From Streptomyces harbinensis (GTDB taxonomy: Bacteria; Actinomycetota; Actinomycetes; Streptomycetales; Streptomycetaceae): a DNA stretch of 64,000 nucleotides. Both the position numbers and the translations under genes were made by a program. Every line of letters starts with the position of its first letter. Position 1 is the first letter of the stretch. A model generated the notes under the pieces. It did not search any database. It worked only from the letters and a program-made list of their open reading frames with translations, and had not been told where the DNA came from. The stretch covers positions 62,001 to 126,000 of the forward strand of contig NZ_FPAB01000006.1 in NCBI RefSeq assembly GCF_900116145.1. Reading direction: 5' to 3'. Positions 25,966 to 33,795 of this stretch are shown in pieces.

Positions 25966-27063
25966 ATGAGTCAGCACCAGCCGGGCCCCTACGGGCAGCA
26001 GCCCCCGCCGGGCCAGCCCGGGCAGCCCGGCCCGTACGGGGCGCCGCCGCCGCAGGGCCCGCCGCCCGGCGGCCCCAACCCGTACGCGCAAGGCGGCGCT
26101 CCCGGCGCACCGTCCGGCCCGGGTTACGGCTACCCGCAGCAGCAGCCGGGTCAGCCAGGACCGCCCCCGCCGCCCGGCGCGTACCCCGGCCAGCCGGGAC
26201 AGCCGGGGCCGGCCGGTCCGCCGCCCCCGCCCGGCACCCCGTACGGCCAGCCGCAGCCGCCCGGCCCGTACGGCGGCCCGCCGCAGGGTCCGCCCGGGCA
26301 GTACCCGGGCCAGCCCGGCTACGGGCACATGCCGCCCCCGCCATCCGGTGGTGGCAACGGCAAGAAGATCGGCCTCGCCGTCGGTGCCCTGGCCGTGGTC
26401 GCCGCGCTCGGTGTCGGCCTGGTGGTGGCGCTCGGCGGGGACGACGAGAAGAACGAGACGCTCATCGGCTACTCACTGAGCTACCCGGAGACCTCGGGTG
26501 AGTACCAGCTCGTCGAGCAGCGGGACACCACCGGTATGTCGGAGGAGGAGCTGGCCCAGTTCGGTCTGGGCCCCGAGGCGGAAGGGGCCACCGCCAGGTA
26601 CCTCGCGGGGATCGACCAGTCCGAACTGGAGGCCATGGAGGACCCCAGCGAGCTGGGTGCCACCCCCCTGACCTCGCTGATGAGCGTGGGCCTGTGGGGC
26701 GAGGTGGACAACCCGGAGGCCACCGTCGACGCGCTGCTCGCCTACGCGGCCGAGCAGGCGACTGCCGGCGAGGGCGGCCGGCTCCTGGACAGCCCGCAGG
26801 CGGTCAACCCCAGTGGGCTGAACGGCGCGACCATGAAGTGCCAGTACGCCGAGGTCGAGGACGCCAACCTGGGCCAGGACGTCGAGGTCCCGCTGTGCGT
26901 ATGGGCCGACAACAGCACCATGGGTTTCGCGGCGTTCCAGAAGCAGGCCGGCCTCACCGGCCCGCTGGACATGTCCATCGACGAGGCCGCCGCCGCGACC
27001 GCCCAGCTGCGTTCCGACGCGCTCGTCGCCCCCAGCGGCGGCGACAGCGAAAGCGACAGCTGA
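25966..27063 (+). CDS. Proline-rich membrane-anchored protein, paralogue 2
   Basis: 365 residues from ATG 25966 (MSQHQPGPYGQQPPPGQPG), with GAGGGG upstream; an upstream ATG 25948 is less well placed. The N-terminal ~130 residues are collagen-like Pro/Gly/Gln repeats (GQPGQPGPYG, GQPGQPGPAG), then GGNGKKIGLAVGALAVVAAL and one membrane helix, then a ~220-residue acidic outer domain with two cysteines (MKCQYAEVED, PLCVWADN) matching paralogue 1. Function unknown. The cytoplasmic proline-rich part could bind partner proteins. Confidence 0.87.
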   Translation: MSQHQPGPYGQQPPPGQPGQPGPYGAPPPQGPPPGGPNPYAQGGAPGAPSGPGYGYPQQQPGQPGPPPPPGAYPGQPGQPGPAGPPPPPGTPYGQPQPPGPYGGPPQGPPGQYPGQPGYGHMPPPPSGGGNGKKIGLAVGALAVVAALGVGLVVALGGDDEKNETLIGYSLSYPETSGEYQLVEQRDTTGMSEEELAQFGLGPEAEGATARYLAGIDQSELEAMEDPSELGATPLTSLMSVGLWGEVDNPEATVDALLAYAAEQATAGEGGRLLDSPQAVNPSGLNGATMKCQYAEVEDANLGQDVEVPLCVWADNSTMGFAAFQKQAGLTGPLDMSIDEAAAATAQLRSDALVAPSGGDSESDS

Positions 27064-27079
27064 CCGGTACCGCGTACGA

Positions 27080-27131
27080 CGGCGGGGCCCGGACACCATC
27101 GCGATCCGCGATCGGTGTCCGGGCCCCGCCG
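27080..27131. terminator. Bidirectional terminator between paralogue 2 and clpX
   Basis: A perfect 18-bp stem (27080-27097 with 27114-27131; arms CGGCGGGGCCCGGACACC and complement), extended inside by ATCGCG/CGCGAT. It is followed on the plus strand by TTTCGTCT. It separates two convergent genes. Confidence 0.85.
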
Positions 27132-27183
27132 TTTCGTCTCGTACCCGTCCCCGTCGTGCCGTCCCGTCGTACCGGCCTCCGGC

Positions 27184-28488
27184 TCAGGCCGTCTTCTCCT
27201 GCGGCGGAACGCCGCTGCCGCCGCGCTGCTTCGCCAGCCGGGAGCGCGGCACCAGCGTCGGGTTCACGTTCGAACGGACGACATCCTCGGTGATCACCAC
27301 GCGGCCGACGTCCTGGCGCGAGGGCACCTCGTACATCACCGACATCAGGACCTCCTCCATGATGGCCCGCAGACCGCGCGCCCCGGTGCCGCGCAGGATC
27401 GCCTGGTCGGCGATCGCCTCCAGCGCCGGGAGGTCGAACTCCAGCTCCACGCCGTCGAGTTCGAACAGCCGCTGATACTGCTTGACCAGCGCGTTGCGCG
27501 GCTCGACCAGAATCCGCAGCAGCGCCTCGCGGTCGAGATTGTGCACCGAGGTGATGATCGGCAGCCGGCCGATGAATTCCGGGATCATCCCGTACTTCAC
27601 CAGGTCCTCCGGCAGCGCGTCCGAGAGCAGCTCCGCCGTGTCCCGTTCCCGCTTGGAGCGGATATCCGCGCCGAAACCGATGCCGCGCCCGCCCGAACGG
27701 GCCCGGATGATCTCGTCCAGACCCGCGAACGCGCCGCCCACGATAAACAGCACATTGGAGGTGTCGATCTGGAGGAACTCCTGATGCGGATGCTTGCGCC
27801 CGCCCTGCGGCGGGACCGCCGCCGTCGTCCCCTCCAGGATTTTCAGGAGCGCCTGCTGCACGCCCTCACCGGAGACATCGCGGGTGATCGACGGATTCTC
27901 GCTCTTGCGGGCGACCTTGTCGATCTCGTCGATGTAGATGATGCCCTGCTCGGCCTTCTTGATGTCGTAGTCGGCCGCCTGGATCAGCTTCAGCAGGATG
28001 TTCTCGACATCCTCGCCGACATAACCCGCCTCGGTCAGCGCCGTGGCGTCCGTGATGGCGAAGGGGACGTTCAGCATCCGGGCCAGGGTCTGGGCGAGCA
28101 GCGTCTTCCCGGAGCCGGTCGGGCCGAGCAGCAGGATGTTGGACTTGCCGAGCTCGATCTCCTCGTCGCGCGCCGCGCCCGCGTCGGACTCGCTCGCCCG
28201 CACCCGCTTGTAATGGTTGTACACGGCCACCGACAGCGCCCGCTTGGCGTCGTCCTGGCCGACCACATAGCTTTCGAGGAAGTCGTAGATCTCGCGCGGC
28301 TTCGGCAGCTCGCTCAGCTCCGAACCGGGCGACTCCGCCAGCTCTTCCTCGATGATCTCGTTGCACAGGTCGATGCATTCATCGCAGATATAGACCCCCG
28401 GACCCGCGATGAGCTTCTTCACCTGTTTCTGGCTCTTGCCGCAGAACGAGCACTTGAGCAGATCGCCGCCATCACCGATGCGTGCCAC
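27184..28488 (-). CDS. clpX: ATP-dependent Clp protease ATPase subunit ClpX
   Basis: 434 residues from GTG 28488. N-terminal zinc domain with Cys13/Cys16 and Cys35/Cys38 (LLKCSFCGKSQKQVKKL, VYICDECIDLC), AAA+ core with Walker A GPTGSGKTLLAQTLA, Walker B IIYIDEIDKVARKS, pore loop GYVGED, the ClpP-binding loop in GRGIGFGADI, and sensor 2 GARGLRAIMEE. It unfolds substrates for the ClpP1P2 peptidase, whose genes lie upstream on the same strand. A 200-base gap with a hairpin separates it from clpP2, so it may have its own promoter. Confidence 0.97.
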   Translation of the reverse strand: MARIGDGGDLLKCSFCGKSQKQVKKLIAGPGVYICDECIDLCNEIIEEELAESPGSELSELPKPREIYDFLESYVVGQDDAKRALSVAVYNHYKRVRASESDAGAARDEEIELGKSNILLLGPTGSGKTLLAQTLARMLNVPFAITDATALTEAGYVGEDVENILLKLIQAADYDIKKAEQGIIYIDEIDKVARKSENPSITRDVSGEGVQQALLKILEGTTAAVPPQGGRKHPHQEFLQIDTSNVLFIVGGAFAGLDEIIRARSGGRGIGFGADIRSKRERDTAELLSDALPEDLVKYGMIPEFIGRLPIITSVHNLDREALLRILVEPRNALVKQYQRLFELDGVELEFDLPALEAIADQAILRGTGARGLRAIMEEVLMSVMYEVPSRQDVGRVVITEDVVRSNVNPTLVPRSRLAKQRGGSGVPPQEKTA

Positions 28489-28588
28489 GAGGTGCTTCCC
28501 CTTCGCCTGCGCACCGCCGGGGAGACGGTGCCTGGTGCTTGCTTAGACGACGGTACCTTGTCGCCCCGACGGAATGGCCCCCCTTGGC

Positions 28589-28616
28589 GGGAATCCCCCG
28601 GCGCGGGGGCCTTCCC
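28589..28616 (-). terminator. Hairpin between clpP2 and clpX
   Basis: CCCCC-GGCGC-GGGGG (28595-28609), extended by an outer GGGAA/TTCCC pair across a small internal loop. No U-tract. It could weaken read-through from clpP1P2 into clpX. A clpX promoter is expected between it and 28488 but I could not fix one. Confidence 0.4.
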
Positions 28617-28688
28617 GTCCAAAAGGGGCGGCCAGTTACAGCCTTGTCGTACTGCCTCTTGCTCAGCCGTGCGGTCCTGCCGCGCCGG

Positions 28689-29348
28689 TCAGACCGAGAC
28701 GGTGGAGCGGGTGGTGACGATCTGGTCGATCAGCCCGTACTCCACGGCCTCCTTGGCCGTGAGGATCTTGTCCCGCTCGATGTCGTCACGGATCTGCTCG
28801 ATCGGCCGGGTGGAGTGCTTGGCCAGCATCTCCTCCAGCTGGTCGCGCATCCGCTGCACCTCGCGGGCGGCGATCTCCAGGTCGGACACCTGACCGCGGC
28901 CGGTCTCGGAGTACGGCTGGTGGATCAGCACCCGGGCGTTCGGCAGCGCCAGCCGCTTGCCGGGGGTACCGGCCGCCAGCAGCACGGCCGCGGCGGAGGC
29001 CGCCTGGCCCATGCACACGGTCTGGATCTCCGGCTTGACGAAGTCCATCGTGTCGTAGATGGCGGTCAGCGCGGTGAACGAGCCGCCGGGGCTGTTGATG
29101 TAGATCTGGATGTCCCGGTCCGGGTCCATCGACTCCAGGCACAGCAGCTGCGCCATGACGTCGTTGGCCGAGGCGTCGTCGATCTGCACGCCGAGGAAGA
29201 TCACCCGCTCCTCGAAGAGCTTCGCGTACGGGTCGTACTCGCGCACACCCTGCGAGGTGCGCTCGACGAAGCGCGGGACGATGTAACGGGACTCGGCCGG
29301 GAGACGGTCGTAGAGCCCGGAGCCGGGGAACCGCTGGGAAGAAGTCAT
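28689..29348 (-). CDS. clpP2: Clp protease proteolytic subunit ClpP2
   Basis: 219 residues from ATG 29348 (MTSSQRFPGSGLYDRLPAES). Catalytic Ser118 in CMGQAASAAAVLLAAG and His143 in LIHQPYSETGRGQ; the oxyanion strand is YINSPGGSFTALTAIYD. In Streptomyces, ClpP1 and ClpP2 come from one bicistron and assemble into a mixed peptidase with ClpX or ClpC. It sits 57 bases downstream of clpP1, in the fixed order tig, clpP1, clpP2, clpX. Confidence 0.95.
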   Translation of the reverse strand: MTSSQRFPGSGLYDRLPAESRYIVPRFVERTSQGVREYDPYAKLFEERVIFLGVQIDDASANDVMAQLLCLESMDPDRDIQIYINSPGGSFTALTAIYDTMDFVKPEIQTVCMGQAASAAAVLLAAGTPGKRLALPNARVLIHQPYSETGRGQVSDLEIAAREVQRMRDQLEEMLAKHSTRPIEQIRDDIERDKILTAKEAVEYGLIDQIVTTRSTVSV

Positions 29349-29405
29349 GTGGTGTCTACCGCCTTAGGAAGGGCCTGCGAAGCGAGGGAGGGGTACGGAT
29401 GCGGC

Positions 29406-30020
29406 TCAGGCGCCCGTACCGCCGCCGCCGGTGATGTCGGCCGCGCTGGTGATGACCCGGTCCAGCAGACCGTAGTCGCGGGCCTCCTCCGCGTTGAACC
29501 AGCGGTCGCGGTCGGCGTCGCGCTCCCACTGCTCCTCGGACTGGCCCGAGTGCAGGGCCGAGAGCTTCGCCATCTTGCGCTTGGTGCGCAGCAGCTGCTC
29601 GGCGTGGATCTTGATGTCCGAGGCGGAGCCGGCCAGGCCCGCGGACGGCTGGTGGATCAGGATCTCCGCGTTCGGCAGCGCGAAGCGCTTGCCGGGAGCG
29701 CCGGCGGTCAGCAGGAACTGCCCCATCGAGGCGGCCATGCCCATCGCGATGGTGACCACGTCGTTCTTCACGTACTGCATGGTGTCGTAGATCGCCATGC
29801 CCGCCGTGATCGAGCCGCCGGGGCTGTTGATGTAAAGGAAGATGTCCTTGTCGGGGTCCGCGGCGAGCAGCAGCAGCTGCGCGGTGATCTTGTTGGCGAT
29901 GTCGTCGTCGACCGGCTGGCCGAGGAAGATGATGCGCTCGTCGAGCAGCCGGTTGTAGACCTGGTCGCCGAGGCCGCCGTGGGAGGGTTCAGCGGCGGCG
30001 GAGGGCATGGGGAGCGTCAC
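29406..30020 (-). CDS. clpP1: Clp protease proteolytic subunit ClpP1
   Basis: 204 residues from GTG 30020 (MTLPMPSAAAEPSHGGLGDQ), chosen because AGGTGG lies just upstream and the Streptomyces ClpP1 N-terminus as I remember it starts close to MPSAA. An in-frame ATG at 30071 lacks a ribosome-binding site and would leave a very short leader after the predicted -10. Catalytic Ser98 in GMAASMGQFLL and His123 in LIHQPSAGLAGSA. It is the principal housekeeping Clp peptidase in Streptomyces. Upstream is a ClgR-type operator, the activator known for clpP1P2. Confidence 0.95.
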   Translation of the reverse strand: MTLPMPSAAAEPSHGGLGDQVYNRLLDERIIFLGQPVDDDIANKITAQLLLLAADPDKDIFLYINSPGGSITAGMAIYDTMQYVKNDVVTIAMGMAASMGQFLLTAGAPGKRFALPNAEILIHQPSAGLAGSASDIKIHAEQLLRTKRKMAKLSALHSGQSEEQWERDADRDRWFNAEEARDYGLLDRVITSAADITGGGGTGA

Positions 30021-30095
30021 GTATCCACCTGCTCGTTGTCGGACGGCGGCACTGTCGCCAGGCCGTCGCATGGCTTTAGCGTTGTACTTCTTACG

Positions 30096-30101
30096 GACCC
30101 T
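30096..30101 (-). promoter_or_regulatory. -10 element of the clpP1P2 promoter
   Basis: TAGGGT on the minus strand, a good housekeeping-type -10. No convincing -35 is found 17-18 bases upstream (only GC-rich DNA), as expected for an activator-dependent promoter; the ClgR-like site is centred about 50 bases further up. Confidence 0.55.
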
Positions 30102-30140
30102 AACGCGCGGCGCCGCCCGACCCGTCCCGGCCAGGGAACT

Positions 30141-30154
30141 GTTCGCTGTGAGCG
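30141..30154. promoter_or_regulatory. ClgR-type operator upstream of clpP1
   Basis: GTTCGC-TGTGA-GCG fits exactly the GTTCGC-N5-GCG motif that I recall as described for ClgR upstream of Streptomyces clpP1 and other Clp/Lon-type genes. The CGC-N5-GCG core is palindromic, so orientation is not decisive. It lies about 121 bases upstream of the clpP1 start. Confidence 0.75.
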
Positions 30155-30189
30155 CAGGGTGCCGGTGCGCGGGGCGGCCGGGGGTGCGC

Positions 30190-30223
30190 GACGGGGCCGG
30201 ACATTGTCATATCCGGCCCCGTC
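30190..30223 (-). terminator. Terminator downstream of tig
   Basis: A perfect 12-bp stem, GACGGGGCCGGA (30190-30201) with its complement at 30212-30223, ten-base loop. It begins 36 bases after the tig stop and precedes the clpP1 control region, so clpP1 transcription is largely separate from tig. Confidence 0.75.
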
Positions 30224-30258
30224 CCTGACGCTTCCGCGCTCGCCCGCGCGGGGGGAGA

Positions 30259-31683
30259 TCAGTCCTTGTCGGCCTTCTCGGCCTTGTCGCCGGCCTCCGC
30301 GGCGGCGCCCTCGGTGCTGGTCTCCTCGACGACCTCGGCGGCGGCCTCGGTGGTCCCGGCGGCGTCCTCGTCCTCGTCGTCCAGGTGGACGGGCTCACCG
30401 TTGGTGTCGGTCACCTTGACGGCTTCCACGACGGTGGCCAGCGCCTTGCCGCGGCTGACCTCGCCGACGAGCATCGGCACCTGGCCGCCCTCGACGACGG
30501 CCTGCGCGAACTGGTCGGGGGACATGCCCGAGGACTGCGCCCGGCGCACCAGGTGCTCGGTCAGTTCCTCCTGGCTGACGGTGAGGTTCTCCGTCTTGGC
30601 GATCTGGTCCAGCACGAACTGGGTGCGGATGCCCTTCTCGGCCTGCTCCTTGAGCTCGGCCTCGAACTCCTCGGTGGTCTTGTCCTGGAGCTTCAGGTAC
30701 GCGTCCAGGTCCATCCCGAGCTGGCCGAGCTGGTGGTGCTCCAGGTTGTGCTTGCGGGTCTCGACCTCGTCCTGGAGCAGCTTCTCCGGCATCGGGACCT
30801 CGACCAGCTCCAGGAGCGCGTCGAGGACCTTCTCCTGGGCCTCGGTGGCCTGCTGGTACTTCTTCTGGTCGGCGAGCCGGCGGCGGCTGTCCGCGCGCAG
30901 CTCCTCCAGGGTGTCGAACTCGCTCGCCAGCTGGGCGAACTCGTCGTCCAGCTCCGGCAGCTCGCGGGCGGAGACGGAGATCACCTTGACGGTGACCTCG
31001 GCCTCGCGGCCGGCCGCCGAGCCGCCCTTGAGGGTGCTGGTGAAGGTGGCGGTGCCGTCGGCCTCCAGGCCGGTGACGGCCTCGTCGATGCCGTCGAGCA
31101 GCTGACCCGAGCCGATGGTGTAGTCGACGCCCTCGGCGACGCCGTCCTCCAGCACCTCGCCGTCGACCTTGGCCTCCAGGTCGAGCTTGACGACGTCGCC
31201 CTCGGCGGCGGCGCGCTCGACGACGGAGGTGGAGGCGAAGCGCTCACGGAGCTGGTCGACGGCCTCGGTCACGTCCTCGTCGGTGACCTCGGCGGCCTCG
31301 ACGGTGACCTCGATCCCGGTGTAGTCGGGGATGGTGATCTCGGGGCGGACGTCCACCTCGGCGGTGAAGGTCAGCAGCTCGTTGTCCTTCAGCTCGGTGA
31401 TGTCCACCTCGGGCTGACCCAGCGGGTTCAGCTCGCCCTCGGAGACGGCCTCGCTGTAGAACTTCGGCAGCGCGTCGTTGACGGCCTCCTCCAGCACGGC
31501 GCCACGGCCGAAACGCTGGTCGATGATGCGGGCCGGGATCTTGCCCTTGCGGAATCCGGGCACCGTGACCTGCTGGTTGATCTTCCGGTACGCCGCGTCG
31601 AGGCTGGGCTTGAGCTCCTCGAAGGGCACCTCGACAGTGAGCCGAACCCGGGTGGGGTTCAGGGTCTCCACGGCGCTCTTCAC
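30259..31683 (-). CDS. tig: Trigger factor
   Basis: A 474-residue ribosome-associated chaperone/prolyl isomerase. GTG 31683 (MKSAVETLNPTRVRLTVEVP) has an ideal AAGGAG seven bases upstream; the longer in-frame extension to 31824 runs into the tRNA-Pro gene and is rejected. The ribosome-docking signature is VPGFRKGKIPARIIDQRFG; the PPIase domain follows (EGDVVKLDLEAKVDGEVLED, LDGIDEAVTGLEADGTATF), then the helical C-terminal arms. An acidic Glu/Ala tail of ~45 residues ends the protein, as in other actinobacteria. Confidence 0.96.
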   Translation of the reverse strand: MKSAVETLNPTRVRLTVEVPFEELKPSLDAAYRKINQQVTVPGFRKGKIPARIIDQRFGRGAVLEEAVNDALPKFYSEAVSEGELNPLGQPEVDITELKDNELLTFTAEVDVRPEITIPDYTGIEVTVEAAEVTDEDVTEAVDQLRERFASTSVVERAAAEGDVVKLDLEAKVDGEVLEDGVAEGVDYTIGSGQLLDGIDEAVTGLEADGTATFTSTLKGGSAAGREAEVTVKVISVSARELPELDDEFAQLASEFDTLEELRADSRRRLADQKKYQQATEAQEKVLDALLELVEVPMPEKLLQDEVETRKHNLEHHQLGQLGMDLDAYLKLQDKTTEEFEAELKEQAEKGIRTQFVLDQIAKTENLTVSQEELTEHLVRRAQSSGMSPDQFAQAVVEGGQVPMLVGEVSRGKALATVVEAVKVTDTNGEPVHLDDEDEDAAGTTEAAAEVVEETSTEGAAAEAGDKAEKADKD

Positions 31684-31830
31684 GGTCGGTCTCCTTGGGG
31701 CTGACTTCTGGGAGGAAATGCGGTGCTGCTGTGATGCTGTACGACCGAGCTTATGGGTGCCGGTCTGACCGCTGGTACCCGGTACCCGGTCCCCGGGCAC
31801 GCCACAGGCGCACGATCTCTTCATAGTACG

Positions 31831-31907
31831 TGGTCGGGGTGGCCGGATTCGAACCGACGGCCTTCCGCTCCCAAAGCGGACGCGCTACCAAGCTGCGCCA
31901 CACCCCG
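31831..31907 (-). tRNA. tRNA-Pro (anticodon TGG)
   Basis: On the minus strand CGGGGTG (31907-31901) pairs with CACCCCG at the 3-prime end; D-arm GGCGCAGCTTGGTAGCGC, anticodon loop TTTGGGA on a TCCGC/GCGGA stem, T-loop GTTCGAATC. Discriminator A at 31834, and CCA is encoded (31833-31831). Confidence 0.96.
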
Positions 31908-32046
31908 TGGTCGCTCATGACGCGACACGTAGCGTACAGGCCCGCTCGCCCCCCGGCTCCCCCGCCTCCGGGCGGCGCGGCGCTGGTACGATGCTGTCCG
32001 CACGGTGATCGTCGCGGTGGCGCAACAGCCCGGTGATCCCCGGCAG

Positions 32047-32117
32047 GCGGGCGTAGCTCAATGGTAGAGCCCTGGTCTTCCAAACCAGCTACGCGGGTTC
32101 GATTCCCGTCGCCCGCT
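32047..32117 (+). tRNA. tRNA-Gly (anticodon TCC)
   Basis: 71 bases: acceptor GCGGGCG (32047-32053) with CGCCCGC (32110-32116), D-arm AGCTCAATGGTAGAGC, anticodon loop CTTCCAA (TCC at 32079-32081), T-arm CGGGTTCGATTCCCG, discriminator T. CCA is not encoded. Its divergent neighbour is tRNA-Pro. Confidence 0.96.
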
Positions 32118-32163
32118 CCGTCACACCGGGCCCGGCTCCCTCGGGGGCCGGGCCGCGGCATTG

Positions 32164-32379
32164 TCAGGGACCGCTCGAATTGATGGAATCGTCCACGGAG
32201 CTGACGGAGTTCGAGATCGACTCCAGGAAGTCCCGTATCGGGTCCGCCGCGCCGGTGGAGGCGAGTGAGAAGCCGAAGAGGATGGCCACGATGGCCGGCC
32301 CCCATTTGATGTTGCCGCTGCGGGCGAGAAAGAACAGCACGACACCCAGCAGCAGCGTCAGGGAGAACGAGATAACCAC
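32164..32379 (-). CDS. Small membrane protein of unknown function
   Basis: 71 residues from GTG 32379. Two hydrophobic segments (ISFSLTLLLGVVLFFLARSG and WGPAIVAILFGFSLAST) and a short acidic tail (DFLESISNSVSSVDDSINSS). No enzymatic motif. It is plausible because composition and hydrophobic pattern are protein-like and GC usage is coding-like; I believe similar proteins are widespread in streptomycetes, but cannot name the family. Confidence 0.75.
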   Translation of the reverse strand: MVISFSLTLLLGVVLFFLARSGNIKWGPAIVAILFGFSLASTGAADPIRDFLESISNSVSSVDDSINSSGP

Positions 32380-32541
32380 GACTGATCACATCACCTTCGG
32401 ACGGTACGCCTGCGCTCCAGCGAGAGCTTGACCACGGCTGTCCTACCCCCGCTGGGCCCCTATCGTGCCATCAACCGGGTGAGCCATGGGGGTTGATGGG
32501 GTAGGCGACCCGGCAGTTGACTTGTTCACACACCCCCCTGC

Positions 32542-32571
32542 CGGACAGTACCCACCGTGAGGCGCTATCGT
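32542..32571 (+). promoter_or_regulatory. Promoter giving a leaderless acyltransferase mRNA
   Basis: CGGACA (32542-32547), 18-base spacer, TATCGT (32566-32571). ATG 32579 begins seven bases after the -10, where transcription should start, and there is no Shine-Dalgarno, so the message is probably leaderless. The segment CTATCGTGCCRTCAA occurs twice, here and about 105 bases upstream at 32460. Confidence 0.5.
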
Positions 32572-32578
32572 GCCGTCA

Positions 32579-33730
32579 ATGTTGCGCGTCCGTAATCCAC
32601 GAGCCAGCCTGCCCACAGCACGGGCGCGGACGGCTGATCCCCCACCGGAGGCCACGGACGGCCCGCCGAAGGGCAAGCCCCGCGATCCGTATTTCGACAA
32701 CGCCAAGTACCTGGCGATCGTGCTGGTGGCCATGGGGCACGTCTGGGCCCCCCTCATGCCCGACTCCCGGGCGGCCACCGCGCTCTACATGTTCGTCTAC
32801 GCCTTCCACATGCCGGCGTTCATCATGCTGGCCGGATACTTCTCCCGCAGCTTCACCGGTAAACCCGCCCAGATAGGGCGGCTGATCTCCGGCGTGCTGG
32901 TGCCCTACCTGATCTTCGTGGTCGGGTACACCCTCTTCGACCGCTGGGTGAACAACACCGACAAGCCGCTGTTCGAGCCGTTCAGCCTGCTCGACCCGTA
33001 CTACCTGACGTGGTTCCTGATCGCGCTGTTCTGCTGGCGGCTGTCCGCCCCGCTGTGGCGGGCGCTGCGCTGGCCGCTGCCGGTCTCGCTGGCCGTGGCC
33101 GCGATCGCGACGGTCTCCCCCGACCTGGGCAACGACTTCAACATCATGCGGGTGTTGCAGTTCCTGCCGTTCTTCGTGCTCGGGATGCTGCTGCGGCGCG
33201 AGCACTTCACCTGGCTGGTACGGCGCGAGACCAGGATCGCGGCGGCGGTGATCGGCCCGGTCGCCCTGCTCTTCGCGTACTGGGTGGCGCCGCGGATGGA
33301 CTACCACTGGTTCTACCGCAGCCACAGCGCGCAGGGTCTCGGCTTCACCTGGGACTACGGCGTGATCATGTCGCTGGCGCTGTTCGGCTGCGGCCTGGTC
33401 CTCACCGGCTGCTTCCTGGCCTTCGTGCCCGGCCGCCACATGTGGTTCACGGCGCTGGGCGCCGGCTCCATCTACGGCTATCTGCTGCACGGCTTCCTGA
33501 TCAAGGGCTCCCGCTGGTGGGGCTGGTACGACCTGGACTGGGTGAACACCCCCGCCGGGTACGTGGCCATCACCCTGATCGGTGTCGCCTTCGTGACGCT
33601 GCTGTGCACCACGCCGGTGCAGAAGCTCTTCCGGTGGGTGGTCGAGCCGCCGCTGGGCTGGGCCTTCAAGAAGGACGACCCGGCCTCCACCGCCACGGCG
33701 CCGGCCGCGAAGGTACCGGCCGGGAAGTAG
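32579..33730 (+). CDS. Acyltransferase-3 family membrane protein
   Basis: A 383-residue polytopic protein with about ten membrane helices. The N-terminal YFDNAKYLAIVLVAMGHVW and YAFHMPAFIMLAGYFSRSF are the family core, the former carrying the conserved His used in acyl transfer. Family members O-acylate sugars, lipids or antibiotics at the membrane; the acceptor is not evident. ATG 32579 was preferred to the in-frame GTG 32570 because the latter lies inside the -10. A short basic cytoplasmic N-terminus (LRVRNPRASLPTARARTA) precedes the first helix. It converges on the M23 peptidase gene across a terminator. Confidence 0.9.
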   Translation: MLRVRNPRASLPTARARTADPPPEATDGPPKGKPRDPYFDNAKYLAIVLVAMGHVWAPLMPDSRAATALYMFVYAFHMPAFIMLAGYFSRSFTGKPAQIGRLISGVLVPYLIFVVGYTLFDRWVNNTDKPLFEPFSLLDPYYLTWFLIALFCWRLSAPLWRALRWPLPVSLAVAAIATVSPDLGNDFNIMRVLQFLPFFVLGMLLRREHFTWLVRRETRIAAAVIGPVALLFAYWVAPRMDYHWFYRSHSAQGLGFTWDYGVIMSLALFGCGLVLTGCFLAFVPGRHMWFTALGAGSIYGYLLHGFLIKGSRWWGWYDLDWVNTPAGYVAITLIGVAFVTLLCTTPVQKLFRWVVEPPLGWAFKKDDPASTATAPAAKVPAGK

Positions 33731-33748
33731 CGCCGCCGCGTCCCGCCG

Positions 33749-33794
33749 CACCCGGGGAGGGGTGGTCCCGTACGGGGCCGCCCCTCCCGGTGTG
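33749..33794. terminator. Bidirectional terminator
   Basis: Long inverted repeat centred on CCCGTACGGG: arms CACC..GAGGGG..GG..CCCG and complement, with three mismatches, between the convergent acyltransferase and M23 genes. Confidence 0.75.
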
Positions 33795-33795
33795 T

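Noticed and set aside
24834..25967. A 377-codon minus-strand frame
   Set aside because: Antisense to the first proline-rich protein gene; no motif and shadow-like composition.
29406..30071. ClpP1 start at ATG 30071
   Set aside because: It has no ribosome-binding site, lies too close to the predicted transcription start, and adds a non-conserved Arg-rich N-terminus.
30259..31824. Trigger factor start at 31824
   Set aside because: The extension has no homology and nearly reaches the tRNA-Pro gene; GTG 31683 has an ideal AAGGAG.
31831..32117. Integration site of a mobile element at the tRNA pair
   Set aside because: Both tRNA genes are intact, with no integrase or duplicated tRNA end nearby.
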